Source: Microbacterium sp. USTB-Y (lineage in GTDB: Bacteria > Actinomycetota > Actinomycetes > Actinomycetales > Microbacteriaceae). Taken from it: a DNA stretch of 64,000 bases. Both the position numbers and the translations under genes were made by a program. Below the pieces are notes generated by a model that worked only from the letters and a program-made list of their open reading frames with translations, ran no database searches and had not been told where the DNA came from. The stretch lies in contig NZ_JAGMTU010000010.1 of NCBI RefSeq assembly GCF_023703415.1, positions 1 through 64,000 of the forward strand, in the 5' to 3' direction. Below, piece after piece: positions 42,168-51,766 of this stretch (within the stretch, counting starts at the first letter, position 1; the number at the start of each line of letters is the position of its first letter).

Positions 42168-44537
42168 GTGACACGGGCGAGGACGATGACGTTTGCGGTG
42201 AGACGGGCGCGGCAGCAGACCGCGCGGCTCCTGCTCGTCATGCTCTCCGCGCTCCTGGTCGTGCTCGGCGTCGGCGGGATGGAGGTGCTGTCGGCACGGC
42301 TCGTGGACGACGGGCTGCGGACGATGGCCGGTCGCGCCGAGCCCGGAACGCAGGTCGCGACCGTCACCGCGCTCCAGTCGGAGGACGCCGGCGCGCAGGA
42401 CCGCGCCGTGCGCTCGGCGATCGCCGAGGCGTTCGGCGCGGCTCCGGTCGCCGTGGCCCGGCTGGCGGTGAGCGGCATCTCGCTCGGCAATCCGGATGCG
42501 ATGCAGGCCATGAGCGGCTCCGACGCGATGGAGCGGGGTTCGCTCGTCGACGGTGCCTGGCCGTCGCGCGCGGGCGAGGCGGCGGTGCTCGCGGCCGCCG
42601 CCGAGCGGCGCGGCTGGCGCGTCGGGGATCGGATCGCACTCGGCGCCGACCCGGCGGGCGCGGCCGCGGAGGTCTCCGTCGTGGGGATCTGGACCGCGAA
42701 CGACCCCGCCGACCCCGTGTGGGCAGGCGATCCCGCGGTGGCCTCGGGGGATTCCGGAGGGGCGGCCGGGCCCGTGCTCGTCACCGACGACACCCTGGGG
42801 CGGCTTTCCACCACGCCGTCGGTGACCTGGACCATCCGGCCCACGGTGCTCACCGCCGGCCGCCTCGACGCGTATCGCGCAGGGCTCGTCCGGCTGCAAG
42901 GACTCGCCGCATCCGTGGACCCGGACAACCGCTCCAACACCACGGTCTCCGGTGGTCTCGCTGCGCTGCTCGATCGCGCGACCCGGGCCGTCACCGTCAC
43001 CCGCGGCACGATGACCGTGCCGACCGCGATCATCGTGCTGCTCGGTGCGATCGCGCTGATCGTGATCCTCGCCGCGCTCGCGTCCGGCCGACGGGACGAA
43101 CTGCGGTTGCTGCGGGCGCGCGGCGCGGCGGTGCGGGACCTCGCCGGCGGCGCGGCCGTCGAGGCCGGGGGCGCGTCCGGCGTCGGCGTCGTCGCCGCGC
43201 TGCTCCTGCTGCTGCCGTGGGGTCCGTTCTCGTCGACGACCCTTGTGGTGGCCGTGTCGACCGTGCTCACCGCCGTCGTGGCCGCGGCGGTCGCCGCGGC
43301 GCGCGATTCGGCGACCGCCGCGGCGACCCGTGCGGACGCCGGCCGTGGAATGGCGGTCGCCCTGCTGCTGCCTGCGTTCCTCGCGGCGCTGGTGGCGGGG
43401 TTCGCCCTCTGGCAGCTCTTCGCTCAGGGCGGCGTGCTCGACGCCGGCGGCAGGGCGGACCCGGTGGCCTCGGCGTCCGGCGCCGCGGCGCTGCTCGCGC
43501 TCGCGCTGCTCGTGCCGGTGCTCGCGGTGCTGATCGCAACACTCGCGGAGCGGGTGGCGCGACGAGGGCGCGGGATCGTTCCCGTGCTTCCGTTGCGCCA
43601 GATCGCCCGCCGGGCCGGGGCGACGGCCGTGGCGATCCTCTGCGCCGCGCTGGCCGCGGGCTCCGTCACGCTCGCCGTCGGCGCCGGCCCGCTCGCTGCG
43701 CAGGCCGATCGCGCCGCAGTGCGCGCGGGACTCGGGCTGGATGTGAGGGCGACAGCCGGGGTGCAGAGCGCACCGCCGCTCAGCGCGGGCGAGGCCGCGC
43801 GGCTGCCGTCGGTCGCGCGCGCCACCGAGGTGCTCGGCAGGGACGCCGAGGTCGGCGCGGACACGGTCGCGTTCGTGGCGGCGGACTCGACCGCCCTGAC
43901 GTTGCCCGCCGGTGTTCCGGCCGCCCTCCACCGCGACACCGGAGCACTACCGATCGCGGTCACGCAGACGCTCGCGGACCGACTGGGAGCACGGGCGGGA
44001 ACGCGCTTCACGGCGACGCTGCGCCCGGAGGGCGTTCCCGTCGACATGGACGTCGTCGCCGTCGTCGCCGCTCTCCCCGGTATCGGATCCGGCTTCGGCA
44101 TCCTCGCCGAGCGTGCCTCTGCGCTCCGGGCGGCGGACGGGATCACCGCGAACGGGCTGTGGATCGCCGCCTCGGATCCGGCTGCGGTCGCCGAAGCCAT
44201 CCGGGCGCGAGCGACGGACCCCGTCACGATCCTGACGGCGCGGTCGGTGAGCGTCGCCCCCGTCACCGACGCATCCGTGCTCGTGCTCGTCGTCGGCGCA
44301 CTCGGCGCCGCGCTGCTCGGGGCGCTCGGCTTCGCCGTCGCGGTCGCCGTCGATCGCAGCCGGCGCACGGAGGAGCGCGTCGCGTTGCGGGCGCTCGGAC
44401 TGACTGCGGCGAGACAGCGCACCGCGCGCGTCGGCGAGGTGCTCGGCATCGCCCTCGCCGGGGTGCTCGGCGGCGTCGCCGCGGGACTGCTCGTGACCGC
44501 GGCGGTGCTGCCGGTGATGTGGGGGATCGGCGCATGA
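42168..44537 (+). CDS. FtsX-type ABC transporter permease (first of two)
   Basis: Large membrane component, 789 aa, with an N-terminal span near residue 20-40, an extracytoplasmic domain to about 270, then several spans (280-460) and a second extracytoplasmic domain near 510-690, ending in three spans. The FtsX region with the RRTEERVALRALGLTAARQ cytoplasmic loop is near 735. GTG 42168 is the earliest start, but it has no good ribosome site; ATG 42186 is an alternative. It overlaps the second permease as ATGA. Part of a MacB/LolCDE-like system. Confidence 0.82.
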   Translation: MTRARTMTFAVRRARQQTARLLLVMLSALLVVLGVGGMEVLSARLVDDGLRTMAGRAEPGTQVATVTALQSEDAGAQDRAVRSAIAEAFGAAPVAVARLAVSGISLGNPDAMQAMSGSDAMERGSLVDGAWPSRAGEAAVLAAAAERRGWRVGDRIALGADPAGAAAEVSVVGIWTANDPADPVWAGDPAVASGDSGGAAGPVLVTDDTLGRLSTTPSVTWTIRPTVLTAGRLDAYRAGLVRLQGLAASVDPDNRSNTTVSGGLAALLDRATRAVTVTRGTMTVPTAIIVLLGAIALIVILAALASGRRDELRLLRARGAAVRDLAGGAAVEAGGASGVGVVAALLLLLPWGPFSSTTLVVAVSTVLTAVVAAAVAAARDSATAAATRADAGRGMAVALLLPAFLAALVAGFALWQLFAQGGVLDAGGRADPVASASGAAALLALALLVPVLAVLIATLAERVARRGRGIVPVLPLRQIARRAGATAVAILCAALAAGSVTLAVGAGPLAAQADRAAVRAGLGLDVRATAGVQSAPPLSAGEAARLPSVARATEVLGRDAEVGADTVAFVAADSTALTLPAGVPAALHRDTGALPIAVTQTLADRLGARAGTRFTATLRPEGVPVDMDVVAVVAALPGIGSGFGILAERASALRAADGITANGLWIAASDPAAVAEAIRARATDPVTILTARSVSVAPVTDASVLVLVVGALGAALLGALGFAVAVAVDRSRRTEERVALRALGLTAARQRTARVGEVLGIALAGVLGGVAAGLLVTAAVLPVMWGIGA

Positions 44538-47191
44538 CCCGTCACCCCCGCTCTGCGACAGTGGTCCTGCGCACGGTCCTCACCGCGCCGCTGCTGTCGG
44601 CGTTCCTGGTGCTCGCGGTCGCCGCGCTGAGCCTCGTCGCCGCACTCGTGCCTCCGCTCATCGATCGGGCGCGCACGGCGACCGTGCAGCACCAGATCGA
44701 GGAGACCCCCGCGGTCGGGCGCACGCTCACCGCGACGCAGTCCGGCATCCCCGGCGTGAGCGCGGAAGACGGACCGAGGTCGGATGTCTGGCCTGGCCTG
44801 CTGGCGGCGGCCGAGGAGACCCGCGAGCGGCAGCCGTCCCCGCTGCGGGACGTGCTGGCAGAGCCGCGGGTGGTCGGCCTGTGGGGCGGATCCGCGCTCT
44901 CGACCGACCGCACGGTGCCCCTGCATTTCGTGCAGCTCGCGATGGATCCGGGGATCGAGGAGCGCAGCACCCTCGTGAGCGGCAGGTATCCCCGGGTCAC
45001 GGATCCGGCCCAGGGGATCGAGGTCGTGCTTACCGCCGACTCCGCGCGCCGCCTGGACTGGAGGGTCGGGGAGGTCCGCCATCGGCAGGACCTGGGGGTC
45101 ACGCTGGTCGGGCTCGTCGAGCCCCGGCCGAGGACCGATCTCGATTGGGACATCCTCGTGGGCGCCCGTACGCCGGCGATCCGGTACAGCCCGGCGGGCG
45201 ACATCATCCTGCAGACCTTCGCATTCCTCGCGCCCGAGGAGGCAGGAGTGCTGGGCCGCCGGGCCATCGAGACGACGACCTTCTCCTGGATCCCGGTGCG
45301 GACGGGGTCGATCGACGCCGGGGATGCCGCGACGGTGAGCAGCCAGCTGCGGCTGTTCCTGGCGAATCCGATGCATCTCGTGGCCGGCGGCGACTTCTTC
45401 GACCGCGGGCTGTCGTTCCGCACGCCGGTCCCGGATGCGATCGACGCAGGACGGGCACGGGGCGACGCGCTCGTGGCCGCGGTCGCGGTCGCGTCCGTCG
45501 GGCCGCTGGCGGTGGCGGCCGTGATGCTGACGCTGGCGGGGGGCCAGGTCGCGCTGCGCCGTTCCCGCGCCGCGGCGCTCGCCCGCGCGCGCGGAGCGTC
45601 GCGGCTCATGCTGATCCTCGTGCTCGGCGGCGAGGCGCTGGTGCTCGGCGCACTCGGCGCCGTGCTCGGCGGCACGATCGGGGCGGTCCTCGCGGGCCGG
45701 ACTCCCGATCCGCCCGCGGTGCTCGTCATGACCGCGCTCGCGCTGATCCCGGCGGGAACCGTGCCGCTCGCCGTTGTGCGCAGGCTGTCCCGCGCCGAGA
45801 CCCGGGACGGCGATACGGCGCGACGCCCGTGGCGGCGGGTGCTGCCGGAGGTCGCGGTGATCGCGCTCGCGATCGTCGTCGCCGCGATCCTGCTCGGGCG
45901 CGGCCCCTCGCTCCGCGTGGATCCGGTGCTGCTCGCAGTCCCCGTGCTGGTGTGCGGCGCGGGCACCGTGCTCGCGCGGCGACTGCTCCCGCTGCTGCTG
46001 GACAGGCTGCACCGGTCCGCGGCACGGCGCACGGGCCTGATCGCGCTGCTCGGCCCGGCACGCGCGCTCCGCGACGCGGCGCTGCGGACGGCGCCGGCCC
46101 TCGCCGCCGTGATCGGGGTCGCGGTGGCGGTGTTCTCGGTGTCCTTCTCGGCGACCGTGTCGGACGGCATCGCGCGCACCGCTCGTGACATGACCGGAGC
46201 CGACGTCGCCGTGTCGATGCCGGTCATCGAGGACGAGCAGGTCGACGCCGTGCGGACGCTGCCCGGGGTCGCCGCGATCGCGACGCTGGACGCCGACGAG
46301 ATCGGACAGGGCTCCTCCGCCAAGGCTCAGGACCGGGTGCGGGTCTACGCGGTCGATCGCGACGCGTTCGTCCGCGTGCAGCAGGGAGCCGACGGGGCTC
46401 TCCCGCTGCCCGCGTCGTTGAAGACGACGGCCGGCGACGCGGTTCCCGTCGTGGCGTCCGAGGCGCTGCTCGCGCAGTTCGGTGACGCGCTCTCGGTGAA
46501 CGGACACGAGGTGCGGGTGATCGGGCGCACCGCGCAGCCCACGCCGTTCGGCGCTGCAGAGAAGTGGGTGATCGTCGATCGTGCGAACCTCGACCGGATC
46601 GGGGTCTCCGCACCGCTCGTCTCGAGGCTCTTCGTCGCGGTGGGCTCGGGGCGGGATCCTTCGTCCGTCGCCCGGGCGGTCGGCGCGCGGCTCGGCACCA
46701 CGGCGACCGTGACGACCACGCAGGACATCGTCGCCCAGGCCGCGGCAGACCCGGCGACATCGGCGCTGCGCATCGCGCTGGTGGCGGCGTCCGTCCTCGT
46801 GGCGGTGCTGCTGACGCTCGCCATCATGCAGACGCTGCTGCTGGGCTCCGCCGCCCGTGCGCGACTGCTCGCGCTGCTGCGCGCGGTGGGCTATCCGCGC
46901 CGCCGAGAACTGCCGCTCGTGGCGTGGGAGGTCGGCCCCGCGCTCCTGGTCGCCGTGCCGATCGGCGTGGGGTGCGGGCTGGCGATGTCCTGGCTGGTGC
47001 TGGGTTCCCTGGATCTGCGCGGTTTCACGGGCGGATCGATCGCGCCCGCGCTGAGCATGCCTCTCGGGTGGCTCACGGTGGCCGTGATCGGCTTCGTGCT
47101 GGTCACGGGGACCGCCGTGCTGCTCGCGGCGGCGGCCGCGACGAGGGTGCACAGCGCCGACGCGATCCGGGTCGCCGACGATGAGAGCTAA
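44534..47191 (+). CDS. FtsX-type ABC transporter permease (second)
   Basis: An 885-aa partner with the same plan as the first: one N-terminal span, an extracytoplasmic domain to about 310, paired spans with ALARARGASRLMLIL near 355, then a second extracytoplasmic domain near 560-720 and a C-terminal FtsX block LLALLRAVGYPRRRELP near 778. It starts at ATG 44534, overlapping the first permease, and is followed 56 bp later by the two ATPase genes. The pair probably forms a heterodimer that exports a lipid, peptide or lipoprotein-like cargo. Confidence 0.87.
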   Translation: MTRHPRSATVVLRTVLTAPLLSAFLVLAVAALSLVAALVPPLIDRARTATVQHQIEETPAVGRTLTATQSGIPGVSAEDGPRSDVWPGLLAAAEETRERQPSPLRDVLAEPRVVGLWGGSALSTDRTVPLHFVQLAMDPGIEERSTLVSGRYPRVTDPAQGIEVVLTADSARRLDWRVGEVRHRQDLGVTLVGLVEPRPRTDLDWDILVGARTPAIRYSPAGDIILQTFAFLAPEEAGVLGRRAIETTTFSWIPVRTGSIDAGDAATVSSQLRLFLANPMHLVAGGDFFDRGLSFRTPVPDAIDAGRARGDALVAAVAVASVGPLAVAAVMLTLAGGQVALRRSRAAALARARGASRLMLILVLGGEALVLGALGAVLGGTIGAVLAGRTPDPPAVLVMTALALIPAGTVPLAVVRRLSRAETRDGDTARRPWRRVLPEVAVIALAIVVAAILLGRGPSLRVDPVLLAVPVLVCGAGTVLARRLLPLLLDRLHRSAARRTGLIALLGPARALRDAALRTAPALAAVIGVAVAVFSVSFSATVSDGIARTARDMTGADVAVSMPVIEDEQVDAVRTLPGVAAIATLDADEIGQGSSAKAQDRVRVYAVDRDAFVRVQQGADGALPLPASLKTTAGDAVPVVASEALLAQFGDALSVNGHEVRVIGRTAQPTPFGAAEKWVIVDRANLDRIGVSAPLVSRLFVAVGSGRDPSSVARAVGARLGTTATVTTTQDIVAQAAADPATSALRIALVAASVLVAVLLTLAIMQTLLLGSAARARLLALLRAVGYPRRRELPLVAWEVGPALLVAVPIGVGCGLAMSWLVLGSLDLRGFTGGSIAPALSMPLGWLTVAVIGFVLVTGTAVLLAAAAATRVHSADAIRVADDES

Positions 47192-47247
47192 ACCGGGGTG
47201 CGGGCTGTAGGGGAAGAGGAGACGATGACAGGAGAGGAAGGGACGGG

Positions 47248-48183
47248 ATGAGCGCCGACATCGACATCGCCTGCGAGGGACTCGTGCGCATCTTCACCGC
47301 GAAGGGGATCGAGGTGCAGGCGCTGCAGGGGCTCGATCTGCGGGTGCAGGCGGGCGAGATGGTTGCGCTGGTCGGCGCCTCGGGCTCGGGGAAATCGACG
47401 CTGCTGGGCATCCTGGCGGGGCTGGACGCGCCGACGGCGGGAAGTGCGCGCGTCGCCGGCCACGACCTCGCCACGATGCGCGCGGCCGAGCGGCTGCGCT
47501 ACCGACGCCGCAGCGTCGGCTTCGTCTGGCAGCAGTCCGGGCGCAATCTGCTGCCGTATCTCACCGCGCGGGAGAACATCGCCCTGGCGCACGGCGTCGC
47601 GCAGGTGATCCCTGCGGGGTCGCGAGCCGCCCGTGCGCGGGAGCTGCTCGAGCTTCTCGACGTCGCGGACGTCGCGGAGCAGCGCCCCGGGCAGCTGAGC
47701 GGAGGGCAGAAGCAGCGCGTCGCGATCGCGGTCGCGCTCGCGAACGAGCCCCGCGTGCTGCTGGCCGACGAGCCCACCGGCGAGCTGGACGAGCGGACCA
47801 CGGCAGATGTGCTGGACGCGATGAAGGCCGTCAACACCGAGCACGGTGTGACGACGCTCATCGTCACGCACGACCCGATGGTGTCGGAGCACGTGGATCG
47901 CACGGTCCGGATCCGCGACGGCCGCACGTCGACCGAGACCCTGCGCAGCACACGGACGGATGACGAGGGCCGGGAGGTACGGGTCGCGCAGGAGTTCGCG
48001 GTGCTGGACCGGGCGGGGCGCATGCAGCTGCCGGGGGAGTTCGTGACCGCGCTCGAGCTGCGCGACCGGGTGCGTCTCACCCTCGAGACGGATCATGTGC
48101 GGGTCGCGTCCGGTGCGTCGACCCCCGAGGCATCCGATCCGCCGGAGGACGCGGAGGGCGCGGAGGGGACGGAGCGAACATGA
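47248..48183 (+). CDS. ABC transporter ATP-binding protein (MacB/LolD type) with C-terminal extension
   Basis: A 311-aa ATPase. Walker A GASGSGKST is near residue 47, the Q-loop is in WQQSGRNLLPYL, the signature LSGGQKQR near 151, and Walker B VLLADEPTGELD near 171. The ABC domain ends near residue 225. About 85 further residues include VLDRAGRMQLPGEFVTALEL, which resembles the AbrB-like antitoxin strand pattern seen at the end of some MacB-type proteins. Strong GGAGAGGAAGGGA site before ATG 47248. The next ATPase starts 4 bp before its stop. Confidence 0.92.
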   Translation: MSADIDIACEGLVRIFTAKGIEVQALQGLDLRVQAGEMVALVGASGSGKSTLLGILAGLDAPTAGSARVAGHDLATMRAAERLRYRRRSVGFVWQQSGRNLLPYLTARENIALAHGVAQVIPAGSRAARARELLELLDVADVAEQRPGQLSGGQKQRVAIAVALANEPRVLLADEPTGELDERTTADVLDAMKAVNTEHGVTTLIVTHDPMVSEHVDRTVRIRDGRTSTETLRSTRTDDEGREVRVAQEFAVLDRAGRMQLPGEFVTALELRDRVRLTLETDHVRVASGASTPEASDPPEDAEGAEGTERT

Positions 48184-48884
48184 CCGAAGTGCTGCGCGCC
48201 GACGCGCTGACCCGGGTGTTCGCGGCGCCCGGAGGCGACGTCACGGCGGTCCGCGACGTCGATCTCGCCCTGTCCGCCGGCGAGCTCGTGGTGGTGACCG
48301 GGAGGTCGGGATCCGGAAAGACCACGCTGCTCACGATGCTGGGCGGGCTCGATCGCCCGACCTCGGGGCGCGTCCTGTTGGACGGCCGGGATCTCGCCGA
48401 CGGCGATACGGGCCACGTGCTCGGAGAGCGGATCGCGTCGATCTTCCAGACCTCGGGTCTGCTTCCCGTGCTCTCGGCGGCGGAGAACGTCGAGGTGCCG
48501 CTGCGCATCCGTCGCACGCCGGTCGCGGAGCGCGAGCAGCGCGTGGCGCGGGCTCTGACGGCCGTGGGGCTGGCAGAGCACGCTCGCCAGCGTCCGTCCG
48601 AGCTCTCCGGCGGCCAGCAGCAGCGGGTCGGCATCGCCCGTGCACTGGTGATGGATCCGGCCGTGCTGATCGCCGACGAGCCGACGGCGCAGCTCGACAG
48701 CGAGACGGGTGCCCAGATCATGGATCTCATCGCCGGTCTCGTGCACGAGCGCGGCACGGCGGCGATCGTCGCCACGCACGACCCCGCGATGCTCACGCGC
48801 GCAGACCGGGTCCTGGATCTCCACGACGGCGCGCTGCGAGAGCTGGGTGCTCGTGCGCTCGCCGCCAGAACGGGGCGGCACTGA
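48180..48884 (+). CDS. ABC transporter ATP-binding protein (MacB/LolD type), second
   Basis: A 234-aa ATPase without extension. Walker A GRSGSGKTT is near residue 42, the Q-loop in FQTSGLLPVLSAAENVEVPL, signature LSGGQQQR near 142 and Walker B VLIADEPTAQLD near 161, with the H-loop ATHDP near 200. It overlaps the first ATPase by 4 bp. A heteromeric transporter with two ATPases and two permeases is implied. Confidence 0.93.
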   Translation: MTEVLRADALTRVFAAPGGDVTAVRDVDLALSAGELVVVTGRSGSGKTTLLTMLGGLDRPTSGRVLLDGRDLADGDTGHVLGERIASIFQTSGLLPVLSAAENVEVPLRIRRTPVAEREQRVARALTAVGLAEHARQRPSELSGGQQQRVGIARALVMDPAVLIADEPTAQLDSETGAQIMDLIAGLVHERGTAAIVATHDPAMLTRADRVLDLHDGALRELGARALAARTGRH

Positions 48885-48918
48885 GGCTCATCGGCGCGTC
48901 CGGCATGGCCGGGAATCC

Positions 48919-48950
48919 TGTGCAGAATACTTGTGCATAGATTCTGTGCA
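48919..48950. promoter_or_regulatory. Three TGTGCA direct repeats at exact 13-bp period
   Basis: TGTGCA starts at 48919, 48932 and 48945. The array precedes the ArsR-like gene by 16 bp and also follows the second ATPase stop. It probably binds the regulator, perhaps as a direct-repeat array. Confidence 0.55.
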
Positions 48951-48965
48951 TGCAATCATGAGGCC

Positions 48966-49553
48966 ATGGAGAACCCGGAACACCCCGTCGGAATGCGGCT
49001 CGACGAGCGCGCCGTGCGCGTCCTCGCGCATCCGCTGCGCTCGAGGATCCTCGGCTGGCTGCGCATGCACGGCCCGGCGACGGCGACCGAGCTCGCCGCC
49101 GCACTGAGCACCAACACCGGAGCGACGAGCTATCACCTCCGCGCCCTCGAAGACGTCGGCCTCGTGACGGACACCGGCGCGGGAGCGGGGAAGAGGCGGG
49201 TCTGGCGGGCCAGCACCGACTTCCACTCCTGGAGCAACTCCGATTTCTCCGACGACGAGGACGCGCAGACCGCGCTCGGCTGGCTGCGACGAGACTACGT
49301 GCGGCAGTACGCGCTGCGCACCGAGCAGTGGCTCGACGCCGAGGCGGCCTGGCCCGCCGAGTGGGTCGACCAGCTCGGGTTCGGCGACACGCTGCTCACG
49401 GTGACCGCGGACCAGCTCGCCGCGTTCCAGGCAGAACTCGATGCGCTGACCGAGAAGTACCGCCGCATCGGCGAAGGGGATCCCTCGGCGCGACGGGTGC
49501 AGCTCGTCGTGCAGAGCACCCCCGTCGACCTTGACCCGCCGGCGCAGCCATGA
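48966..49553 (+). CDS. ArsR/HTH_20-type transcriptional regulator
   Basis: A 195-aa winged-helix regulator. The DNA-binding domain spans about residues 12-85: RVLAHPLRSRILGWLRMHGP, ELAAALSTNTGATSYHLRAL and VTDTGAGAGKRRVW. The C-terminal half is helical (DYVRQYALRTEQWLDAEAAW) and probably serves dimerisation or sensing. No metal-type Cys cluster is visible. ATG 48966 is preferred over an upstream in-frame codon inside the TGTGCA repeats. It overlaps the MFS gene as ATGA, a typical arsR-like/MFS pairing. Confidence 0.9.
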   Translation: MENPEHPVGMRLDERAVRVLAHPLRSRILGWLRMHGPATATELAAALSTNTGATSYHLRALEDVGLVTDTGAGAGKRRVWRASTDFHSWSNSDFSDDEDAQTALGWLRRDYVRQYALRTEQWLDAEAAWPAEWVDQLGFGDTLLTVTADQLAAFQAELDALTEKYRRIGEGDPSARRVQLVVQSTPVDLDPPAQP

Positions 49554-50869
49554 ACGCGGAGGACTCTCCGTCGGAGGCGGGAGCGGCGCGGTCGATCGCG
49601 GCGGCCGAGCGCCGTCTGCTGCTGCTCACCGCGCTGCGTTGGCTGCCCGTCGGCGTCACGCTCGGGCTCACGGTCCTGCTGCCCCTGGAGCGGGGGATGT
49701 CGATCGCCGCGATCGGCTCGATCCTGGCGATCCAGGGGTTCGTCGCACTCGCCTTGGAGCTCCCGACCGGCGCGCTCTCCGACACCCTCGGACGTCGGCC
49801 CGTGCTGGCCGCATCGGGAGTGCTCGCGATCGCGGCCAGCATCCTGTTCCTGCTCGCCGACTCGTACGCGCTGTTCGCGGTATCGCTGCTGCTGCAGGGC
49901 GTGTTCCGCGTGCTCGACTCGGGTTCGCTCGAGGCCTGGTTCGTCGATGTCGTGCACGAGCACGACCCGGCGGCGGAGGTCGCGCATCCTCTCGCGCGCG
50001 CCGGCACCGCCCTCGGGGTGGCGATCGCGGCGGGCGCACTGCTCGGCGGTCTCCTCGTGGCCTGGCATCCGATGGGGGCGGTGTCCGCGTTGATCCTGCC
50101 CATGCTCGTGGCCATCGGGCTGTACATCCTCTACACGGTGCTCGTCGTGATCCTGGTGCACGACGTCACGGAGCGCACCGACGCGCCGGTCCGGCCGCTC
50201 GCCGTCATGGCCGACGCCGCACGGCAGACGCCGCGGACGGTCGTCGAAGGGGTGCGTCGGGCGGTGCGGTCCCGCGTCCTCGCCGGGCTCGTCCTGGTCG
50301 AGGTGTTCTGGTCGGTGGCGATGATCGGTTTCGAGACGCTGACGCCGCTGCAGCTGGAGGGGTTCCTCGGCGGGGAGGACGCCGCGGCAGCGGTCTTCGG
50401 GCCCGCCTCCGCCGCCGCCTGGGGCCTGTTCGCCGTCGGCTCGCTCCTGGCGAGCCGGGTGAGCGGCGTGATCGGTGTGGCGTGGACGGCGATCCTCAGC
50501 CGGATCCTGAACGGCGCCTTCGTCGTGCTCATGGGACTCGCCTCCGGCGTGGTCGGGCTGCTCATCGGGTACGGCCTCACCTATCTCGCGCACGGCTCCG
50601 CCGGGCCCATGCACGCGGCGCTGCTGCACCGCGAGGCGGACCGGTCGACGCGCGCGACCATCCTGTCGCTCAACTCGATGGTCTCCGGCGGTGCCTACAG
50701 CATCGGGCTGCTGGTGCTCACCGCGGTCGCGGGTGCCACGTCGGCGGGGTGGGCGACCGTCGTCGCGGGGGCGTTCAGCGTCCTCGGCGCCCTGTGCTAC
50801 CTGCCCGCGCTCCGCCAGGAGCGGGCCCCCGGTCGGCGGGGCCGGTCGGGCGTCGTGGATCCGGCCTGA
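49550..50869 (+). CDS. MFS transporter (efflux type)
   Basis: A 439-aa transporter with about 12 spans. LALELPTGALSDTLGRRPVLAAS (motif A-like, near residues 67-89; only part shown) and VFRVLDSGSLEAWFVD near 118 match the group of MFS proteins often partnered with an HTH_20 regulator. ATG 49550 overlaps the regulator stop, so the pair is one unit. The substrate is unknown; drug or tetracenomycin-like efflux is only a guess. Confidence 0.88.
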   Translation: MNAEDSPSEAGAARSIAAAERRLLLLTALRWLPVGVTLGLTVLLPLERGMSIAAIGSILAIQGFVALALELPTGALSDTLGRRPVLAASGVLAIAASILFLLADSYALFAVSLLLQGVFRVLDSGSLEAWFVDVVHEHDPAAEVAHPLARAGTALGVAIAAGALLGGLLVAWHPMGAVSALILPMLVAIGLYILYTVLVVILVHDVTERTDAPVRPLAVMADAARQTPRTVVEGVRRAVRSRVLAGLVLVEVFWSVAMIGFETLTPLQLEGFLGGEDAAAAVFGPASAAAWGLFAVGSLLASRVSGVIGVAWTAILSRILNGAFVVLMGLASGVVGLLIGYGLTYLAHGSAGPMHAALLHREADRSTRATILSLNSMVSGGAYSIGLLVLTAVAGATSAGWATVVAGAFSVLGALCYLPALRQERAPGRRGRSGVVDPA

Positions 50870-50899
50870 TTCCTCCAGCGCGGGCAGATGGCGCGCTGT

Positions 50900-50905
50900 T
50901 AAGGT
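50900..50905 (+). promoter_or_regulatory. -10 box of a leaderless SDR gene
   Basis: TAAGGT ends exactly 6 bases before ATG 50912. Confidence 0.6.
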
Positions 50906-50911
50906 GAGCGC

Positions 50912-51766
50912 ATGAGCGAAATCAGCCGGGACGGGGAAGTGGCGCTGGTGACGGGGACGTCGTCCGGCATGGGGATGTACGCCGCCGTGGAGCTCGCGAA
51001 AGCCGGCGCTCGGGTGATCGCGACGATGCGCGACACCGGCCGATCCGATCGGCTCCGGACCGCGGCCGACGCTGCGGGGGTGGCCCTGGAGGTCCGCGCA
51101 CTCGACGTCACCGATCACGCCGCCGCGGCACGGCTCGTCGAGGAGCTCACGGCCGAGTTCGGCGGTGTCGACGTGCTCGTCAACAATGCGGGGCAGGGCG
51201 GGGTCGGCACCGCCGAGCAGCTGTCCATGGACCAGATCCGCGCGCAGGCGGAGGTCAACTACTTCGCGCCGGTGCACCTCGCCAAGCTCGTGCTCCCCGG
51301 CATGCGCGAGCGCGGGCGCGGCACGATCCTCACCGTGACCAGCGTCGGCGGCGCCGTCGGCCAGCCCTTCGCCGACGCGTACTGCGGGGCGAAGTTCGCC
51401 GTCGAGGGGTTCATGCAGTCGCTGGCCGCCGTCGCCGAGCGGTTCGGCGTGCACGTGCGGGTCATCGAGCCGGCCGCGGTCGCGAGCGATTTCGTGCAGA
51501 ACGCGGTCCGGCCCACGGACGCCGGCGCATACGGGGAACTGCTGCAGGCGTACGCCTCCCGCACCGCGGGGGCGTTCGCGAACGCGCAGTCGGCCGCCGA
51601 CGCCGGGGCGGCGATCGCCGCGGCCGCGCTCTCCGAGGAGGTGCGGTTCCGCTGGCAGAGCTCCGAGGCGGCGACGGCGTTCGTGGGAGTCTCGCTCGCC
51701 GACCACGACGGATCCCGGGTCCGCGCATTCACGGCGCCCTGGATCGCGACCGACCGGCCGGCGTGA
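50912..51766 (+). CDS. Short-chain dehydrogenase/reductase
   Basis: Classical SDR of 284 aa. The cofactor motif is TGTSSGMGMYAAVELAKAG near residue 13-31. NNAG lies near 91, the catalytic Ser in TVTSVGG near 141, and the Tyr/Lys pair in YCGAK near 157. Substrate unknown. The leaderless ATG is at 50912. Its stop overlaps the P-type ATPase start as GTGA, an odd functional pairing. Confidence 0.9.
   Translation: MSEISRDGEVALVTGTSSGMGMYAAVELAKAGARVIATMRDTGRSDRLRTAADAAGVALEVRALDVTDHAAAARLVEELTAEFGGVDVLVNNAGQGGVGTAEQLSMDQIRAQAEVNYFAPVHLAKLVLPGMRERGRGTILTVTSVGGAVGQPFADAYCGAKFAVEGFMQSLAAVAERFGVHVRVIEPAAVASDFVQNAVRPTDAGAYGELLQAYASRTAGAFANAQSAADAGAAIAAAALSEEVRFRWQSSEAATAFVGVSLADHDGSRVRAFTAPWIATDRPA

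Noticed and set aside
43424..47152. Very long minus-strand open frame (about 1240 codons) opposite the FtsX permeases
   Set aside because: It is rich in Arg, His, Asp and Gly with no domain or membrane pattern, and mirrors the third-position GC bias of the real plus-strand genes.
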